Assembly: GCA_020631455.1 (NCBI GenBank) | Contig: JAHDHF010000007.1 | Coordinates: 1 to 34,560, forward strand | Origin: Saprospiraceae bacterium | Lineage (GTDB): Bacteria > Bacteroidota > Bacteroidia > Chitinophagales > Saprospiraceae | Reading direction: 5' to 3' | DNA: 34,560 bases | In this document: positions 30,329-34,560 of the stretch, one piece after another | How the letters are laid out: the number at the start of each line of letters is the position of its first letter | How positions within the stretch are numbered: position 1 is the stretch's first letter | The notes under the pieces: model-generated | Seen by the model: only the letters and a program-made list of their open reading frames with translations | The model's database searches: none | What the model was told of the DNA's origin: nothing | Translations under genes and position numbers: made by a program

Positions 30329-32830
30329 CTATTTCCGTTTCCCAGGTTTTGGGTCGATGTATTCTGGTCGAGTATCATTGTACTCGATATCGACGTTAGG
30401 ATCTAATCGAATCACGCGTATCTCTGTACGGCGATTGTATTGGTGCTTTGTCTCGTCGCAATTGACTCCGTCCTTGCACTCGTTGCGCGGATAGCGTTCT
30501 CCGAATCCAACGGCTTTGAGGCGACTTGCATTAATACCTCTTGACACGATGTATTCGACTGCTGCTTTTGCTCTGTTATTTGAGAGTCGCTCATTGTAGC
30601 GATTGCTACCACGTGCATCAGTATGAGAACTCAGCTCAATTTCCATGCTTGGATAGCGATTGAGGAGTTGGACGACTTTGTCAAGTTCGTCTTTTGCATC
30701 TGAGCGGATATAGAACTTATCAAAGTCGTAGTACAGCTTTTCGAGTACGATCTTGTCTCCAATTTTTGGTGGATTAGGGAACAGCAATGGTGGATAGTTG
30801 TACACAGGTGGAACTGGATTAGCTGGAGCGGCTGCTACTGGATCAGGCTTTTTGCCTGGAGTCAAGAGAAGTTGTGCAGTCAAGGCTTGGTCACAATCGA
30901 TATTGACTGTTGTGACATCACCTTCGCCATCGAGGAAATTCATTTTTTCTCCAACGAGCTCGTAGTCGCAACCGCACTGCAAGCAGAAGTTAAACTCGCC
31001 ATTGGCATCTGAGACAAGTGTCTCTGTATCACCTGTACATTTGTCAAGAATTGTGACGGTGGCACCTGGTAACTTATTGCTGTATTTTTTATTGATAACA
31101 GTACCGTTGAGTGCCGTGCAAGTTTCTTTGGCTAATGGAATACAGAATTCTAGATTTTCAGACATCGTGTAGCCATCAGTGATGAATTCTTGCTCACCAT
31201 CTGTGTAGCCAATTTTTTCTGCGATAAACACATACTCGCGGTCAGGATCAAGCACATAACGGACTTCACCGTTTTCGCCTGTGCGCACTGCATCACGATC
31301 ACTTTCAACTCCGACACCTTGTGGCTTGCGGACATACGTGAGCTTGAACTCATCTGTACCTGCAATCGGCGTCATCTTAGCGATAAATTCGTCTTCTAAA
31401 TTGATCTCACCTGTTGCAGGATTTCGTTCACGAATCGAAACGCGAGCGCCTTCGATGCGTTCATTGGTTTCTTTGTCGTATACACATACTGTCGTAGGTA
31501 GGGTGACCGCTTGCTTCTTCATGTTTGGCACGCCTTCCCAACTGTAAATGTCATCGCCACCTACCCCGCCTGGTCGGCTTGATGTGAAGTAACCTGAGGT
31601 TTTCGTCAGATCAGCGATAAATCCGAAATCATCCTTCTTACTATTGAATGGCTTTCCGAGGTTTTCGACATTGGCCCATACCATTGTATCACCCATACGA
31701 GTCAGATTAGCTGAATAGATATCGAGACCGCCTAATCCTGGAAGACCATTAGAAGAAAAGTATAATGTCCCATCGTCATGCATAAATGGAAAGAGTTCAT
31801 TTCCTGCGGTATTGACTTTTGGACCTAAATTTTGCGGTTTAGACCATTTTCCGCCTTTCAATTCAGAAACGTAAAGATCCATACCGCCGTACCCGCCTTT
31901 TTTGTCTGATGCGAAATACATTTTTGTACCACCATCGCCTAAAGTTGGGTGAGCTGAAGTTATCTCATCATCATTAAATGCTAACTCACGAACATTAGTC
32001 CATTTGTCTTTGACTTTATTGGCTTCATAAATTTTGAGCAGAATTGTACCATCGTTGTCTTTACGTGCTTTTCCTTTTATGAAATTATTTCTCGTGAAAT
32101 ACATAACGTCTCCACCTGCATTGAAAGTAGATGGACCTTCGTGATATTTAGTATTGACGATATCAGTAAATGGCTTAATCTTACCGAAAGAACCATTGTC
32201 ATTCATCGGGGCCATGTAGAGATCCATGAAGTTATCATTGATCCAAAGGTCTACCCGCTCTGTACGTTTGTCGGTATCTCTTGTAGATACGAAGATGAGT
32301 CCGTCTTCGTAGTACATAGGAGAAAAGTCTAACTTTTTAGTATTTAGTGCCTTAACGTTTTTGACTTTTACCCCTTCACTTTCTTTAAAGTTTTCGATAC
32401 GGCGACATGCGTCAGCAAGATTTCGACCACGCATATCTCGCTTGCCTTCTTCTAATGATTCGGCATCTTCATTCATAGCAGCATCATACGCCTCATAATG
32501 TTCGATCGCTTTTTCGCATTTTCCATTTGCTTGGAGTGCTTGGGCGTAGTAGAGATTGTAAATAGGCTGGGAAGAATTTTCTACGATCTGAGCATACCAA
32601 GTCTCAGCATTTTCGTAATCACCATTAAGTCGATATCCATTGGCAATATGTACAAGCTGAGAACGATTGAATGCCTCCTCTTTTTTATTACCACCTTTGT
32701 ATAATTCTATAGCTTTTTTATAACCTAATCTTTCATAAGTTTTTTCCGCTTTTTGTGCAGAAAGAACGATTGGTAAACAAAAAGCAATTAATAGAAAAAA
32801 GGCATTTAAAATATGTTTCGTAGAACTCAT
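30329..32830 (-). CDS. TPR-PD40-OmpA protein, PorE-like type IX secretion/gliding component
   Basis: The 833-residue exported protein has, in order, a signal peptide (about 1-25), TPR-like helices (about 30-145), a PD40/WD40-like propeller (about 165-435), a carboxypeptidase-regulatory-like domain (about 446-565), a second one (about 570-655), a proline-rich linker (about 662-690) and an OmpA domain (about 690-810). Repeated propeller motifs are KMYFASDKKGGYGGMDLY and TLYFSSNGLPGLGGLDIY. This order matches PorE of Porphyromonas and OmpA partners of PorP/SprF. PorE is a lipoprotein; here no lipobox is visible. OmpA motifs are ELSSHTDARGS and NRRTEIRVI. It likely links secreted adhesin machinery to peptidoglycan. 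It follows the porP/sprF gene by 45 bp and is terminated at 30267-30298. Confidence 0.92.
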   Translation of the reverse strand: MSSTKHILNAFFLLIAFCLPIVLSAQKAEKTYERLGYKKAIELYKGGNKKEEAFNRSQLVHIANGYRLNGDYENAETWYAQIVENSSQPIYNLYYAQALQANGKCEKAIEHYEAYDAAMNEDAESLEEGKRDMRGRNLADACRRIENFKESEGVKVKNVKALNTKKLDFSPMYYEDGLIFVSTRDTDKRTERVDLWINDNFMDLYMAPMNDNGSFGKIKPFTDIVNTKYHEGPSTFNAGGDVMYFTRNNFIKGKARKDNDGTILLKIYEANKVKDKWTNVRELAFNDDEITSAHPTLGDGGTKMYFASDKKGGYGGMDLYVSELKGGKWSKPQNLGPKVNTAGNELFPFMHDDGTLYFSSNGLPGLGGLDIYSANLTRMGDTMVWANVENLGKPFNSKKDDFGFIADLTKTSGYFTSSRPGGVGGDDIYSWEGVPNMKKQAVTLPTTVCVYDKETNERIEGARVSIRERNPATGEINLEDEFIAKMTPIAGTDEFKLTYVRKPQGVGVESDRDAVRTGENGEVRYVLDPDREYVFIAEKIGYTDGEQEFITDGYTMSENLEFCIPLAKETCTALNGTVINKKYSNKLPGATVTILDKCTGDTETLVSDANGEFNFCLQCGCDYELVGEKMNFLDGEGDVTTVNIDCDQALTAQLLLTPGKKPDPVAAAPANPVPPVYNYPPLLFPNPPKIGDKIVLEKLYYDFDKFYIRSDAKDELDKVVQLLNRYPSMEIELSSHTDARGSNRYNERLSNNRAKAAVEYIVSRGINASRLKAVGFGERYPRNECKDGVNCDETKHQYNRRTEIRVIRLDPNVDIEYNDTRPEYIDPKPGKRK

Positions 32831-32875
32831 AGTTGAAACAATTTAGAATATTAGTTAAGCTGAAAAATTGATTAA

Positions 32876-33823
32876 TTAAAAGAAGCGCGGATTAATCAAT
32901 TTTGCTTTTTTATACTTGAAGCAATAATCAAGAGACACTTCAAATGTGCCATCTGAATAATCTGACAATTCACTTAAGGTAAAGTCATAAGCAACACCGA
33001 GTTTTAGCTGTTGAGTCAGATATAATTGCAGGACAGCATCTATCGACTCCCCAAACCCTTTTTGTGTAGAACCACCTAAACGATAGGTAGCACCAAGCCA
33101 TACTCTATCATAAAACAAGAAGCTTAAATTGACATCTGCATCAAATGGGGCATCTTGGACATACTTCAATAATACAGCGGGTTTCATGCGTACTTTTTGA
33201 CCTAGATCAACAACTACTCCTCCCATCAAGTAGTAATGGCGTTCTTCTCTGGAGATAATTCCTGCTGTTGCAGCAGAAGAAGCAAAATCAATATCTGTAT
33301 CAAGGATATGAGGAACAGATAAGCCTACATAAAAGCGGTCTGAATCATAGTATAATCCAGCTCCAAAATTTGGTGCAAATTTGTTCGGAGATCCCACGGG
33401 AATGGAGTTGTCAAATAGCTGGGTTGGATCAGCTTCATCCCAATCTACACGGAGTGTTTCGAGCGTTCCTTGTACTCCAATCGCAAGAGCACCTTGCCCC
33501 ATTTTAATTCTGTACGAATAAGCTAAACTTGCATTGATACGGCGTGTGAATCCAATATCATCATAAGCCAGATTCATTCCGATGCCCACACGTTTATTCA
33601 TTAGTGGAGCATGAGCTCCTAGCGTAACTGAAGTAGGAGCACCTTCAATTCCAACCCATTGAGTACGGTATAAACATGTAATACATGTTGTCTCATAACT
33701 TCCTGCATATCCAGGATTGTACGCTAGTTTATTAAACATAAACTGCGTGTATTGTGCATCTTGTTGTGCAAACATTGTTGCAGCGAAAACAAAACTGAGC
33801 GAGAGCAGTATAATTCGTTTCAT
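32876..33823 (-). CDS. PorP/SprF-family type IX secretion outer-membrane protein
   Basis: This 315-residue outer-membrane beta-barrel has a signal peptide (MKRIILLSLSFVFAATMFAQ) and the hallmark start QQDAQYTQFMFNKLAYNPGY with AGS next. Amphipathic strands continue to the C-terminus. PorP/SprF proteins help secrete and attach large gliding or C-terminal-domain adhesins. I chose the ATG at 33823; an ATG at 33835 would add MNSV. The partner genes are adjacent: an adhesin tail upstream and the TPR-PD40-OmpA protein downstream. A perfect hairpin lies in the gap before the gene. Confidence 0.93.
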   Translation of the reverse strand: MKRIILLSLSFVFAATMFAQQDAQYTQFMFNKLAYNPGYAGSYETTCITCLYRTQWVGIEGAPTSVTLGAHAPLMNKRVGIGMNLAYDDIGFTRRINASLAYSYRIKMGQGALAIGVQGTLETLRVDWDEADPTQLFDNSIPVGSPNKFAPNFGAGLYYDSDRFYVGLSVPHILDTDIDFASSAATAGIISREERHYYLMGGVVVDLGQKVRMKPAVLLKYVQDAPFDADVNLSFLFYDRVWLGATYRLGGSTQKGFGESIDAVLQLYLTQQLKLGVAYDFTLSELSDYSDGTFEVSLDYCFKYKKAKLINPRFF

Positions 33824-33857
33824 AACAGAATTCATTAAATGCTTTTCAATTAATTTA

Positions 33858-33897
33858 TTGAATTCCAGTCTGACCTAACGGTCAGACTGGAATTCAA
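33858..33897. terminator. Perfect 18-bp hairpin between adhesin and porP/sprF genes
   Basis: TTGAATTCCAGTCTGACC (33858-33875) pairs perfectly with 33880-33897 around taac. It lies 3 nt after the adhesin stop codon. T-runs after the stem are weak, so partial termination or 3'-end protection of the adhesin mRNA fits as well as full termination. Confidence 0.6.
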
Positions 33898-33900
33898 TTC

Positions 33901-34560
33901 TTATCGGCTTATGACCAGATAACCCTGGAATACGGTACCAGAACCATCATTTAAGTTAAGGATATAGAAATATGTACCATCTGGAAGTGTCTGACCATTA
34001 AATGTACCTTCCCAATCATTGAGATAACCTGACTGACGGTAGACCTCGTCACCCCATCTATTGAATACTAATAACTCATTGGCTGGGAAATCAGCTAAAC
34101 AGTACACAATGAATGCATCATTAATGCCATCGCCATTCGGTGTTATGATATTTGGAACAACGCATTCGCTTCCTGCTCCAACTGTAATCTGAACTGTTGA
34201 TGATGAACATAAGTCAGGACAATCAACACTACACACTTCATATGTGAAGACATCACTTCCAACAAAGTTCTGGTCAGGTATATATGTAAATGAACCATTA
34301 CCGTTATCGATTAACTGACCACTGAGAGGCTGTTGAGTCACAGATAACGTATAATCATTTACAGCAGAGTAATCATCATTGAGTGTTACATCGAAAGTAA
34401 TTCCTGAGCTATTAACATCGGTTCCAAATGAATCTGACACTGTGATAGGTCCATCTTCACGATAGATCGTTATTGTATCAGCACTATAGTCGGTACAAGC
34501 TCCATGGGAAATCGTCCAAATGAAGAAGTTGTCACCTGGTTGTAGATCAGTCACTAGAGT
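33901..34560 (-). CDS. Adhesin C-terminal part with CHU_C-type sorting domain (partial)
   Basis: Only the last 219 codons are present; the frame is open to the right edge. About residues 33-130 form an Ig/cadherin-like domain (VTLNDDYSAVNDYTLSV, GSFTYIPDQNFVGSDVFTYE). The end is the gliding-motility-associated C-terminal domain: VVPNIITPNGDGINDAF, ELLVFNRWGDEVYR, GTFNGQTLPDGTYFY and GYLVISR. This domain directs export by the type IX system and surface display, often with PorP/SprF help. The gene lies 77 bp before porP/sprF in the same direction. The full protein is probably large and repetitive, but its N-terminus is not visible. Confidence 0.92.
   Translation of the reverse strand, partial: TLVTDLQPGDNFFIWTISHGACTDYSADTITIYREDGPITVSDSFGTDVNSSGITFDVTLNDDYSAVNDYTLSVTQQPLSGQLIDNGNGSFTYIPDQNFVGSDVFTYEVCSVDCPDLCSSSTVQITVGAGSECVVPNIITPNGDGINDAFIVYCLADFPANELLVFNRWGDEVYRQSGYLNDWEGTFNGQTLPDGTYFYILNLNDGSGTVFQGYLVISR

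Overview
The window looks like chromosomal DNA of a Bacteroidota bacterium, most likely Saprospiria-like. Four things point there: a type IX secretion/gliding set at the right end (CHU_C-type adhesin tail, PorP/SprF, OmpA-family proteins), promoter boxes of the Bacteroidota type TAnnTTTG, no clear Shine-Dalgarno sequences, and moderate-to-low GC. Placement below phylum is inference.

Layout, left to right. At 1-37 (minus) is the 5' part of a tRNA-Ser(GCU) running off the left edge, with a textbook TTTG-N18-TATCTTTG promoter. Then come dnaA (86-1471, minus) and a 5'-nucleotidase split into two minus-strand genes: a Tat-exported catalytic half and a lipoprotein C-terminal half. A PKD-cyclophilin lipoprotein and a small exported intradiol dioxygenase follow on the plus strand.

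From 5269 to 25920 lies a surface-polysaccharide locus. It has four glycosyltransferases, a Wzy-like polymerase, a Wzx-like flippase and an AsnB amidotransferase. Sugar-nucleotide genes are a UDP-GlcNAc 2-epimerase, a WlbA-like Gfo/Idh oxidoreductase, a UDP-glucuronate epimerase, a LegC-like aminotransferase, a CBS-nucleotidyltransferase and a further SDR. There is also a hexapeptide acyltransferase, a membrane-anchored transglutaminase-like protein and three sulfotransferases. The set suggests a sulfated, amino-sugar-containing polysaccharide. The priming transferase and the Wza/Wzc export machinery are not in the window. A plus-strand, A+T-rich sulfotransferase-GT-sulfotransferase cassette (10788-13820) interrupts the otherwise minus-strand locus.

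From 26302 to 28679 is a housekeeping group on the minus strand: RNase Y, ZapA and a small coiled-coil protein. From 29344 to the right edge is a minus-strand block: adhesin tail, PorP/SprF, a TPR-PD40-OmpA protein resembling PorE, and a shorter OmpA paralogue that repeats the C-terminal part of the larger one.

The most unusual feature is noncoding. Nine dispersed intergenic elements of about 105-165 bp form two related families. Conserved blocks are shared between copies, but the hairpins between those blocks have unrelated sequences that still pair. Several of these hairpins sit where a transcription terminator is expected. A second noncoding pattern is a set of TAnnTT(T/C)G boxes ending only 4-10 nt before start codons, which predicts leaderless or nearly leaderless mRNAs.
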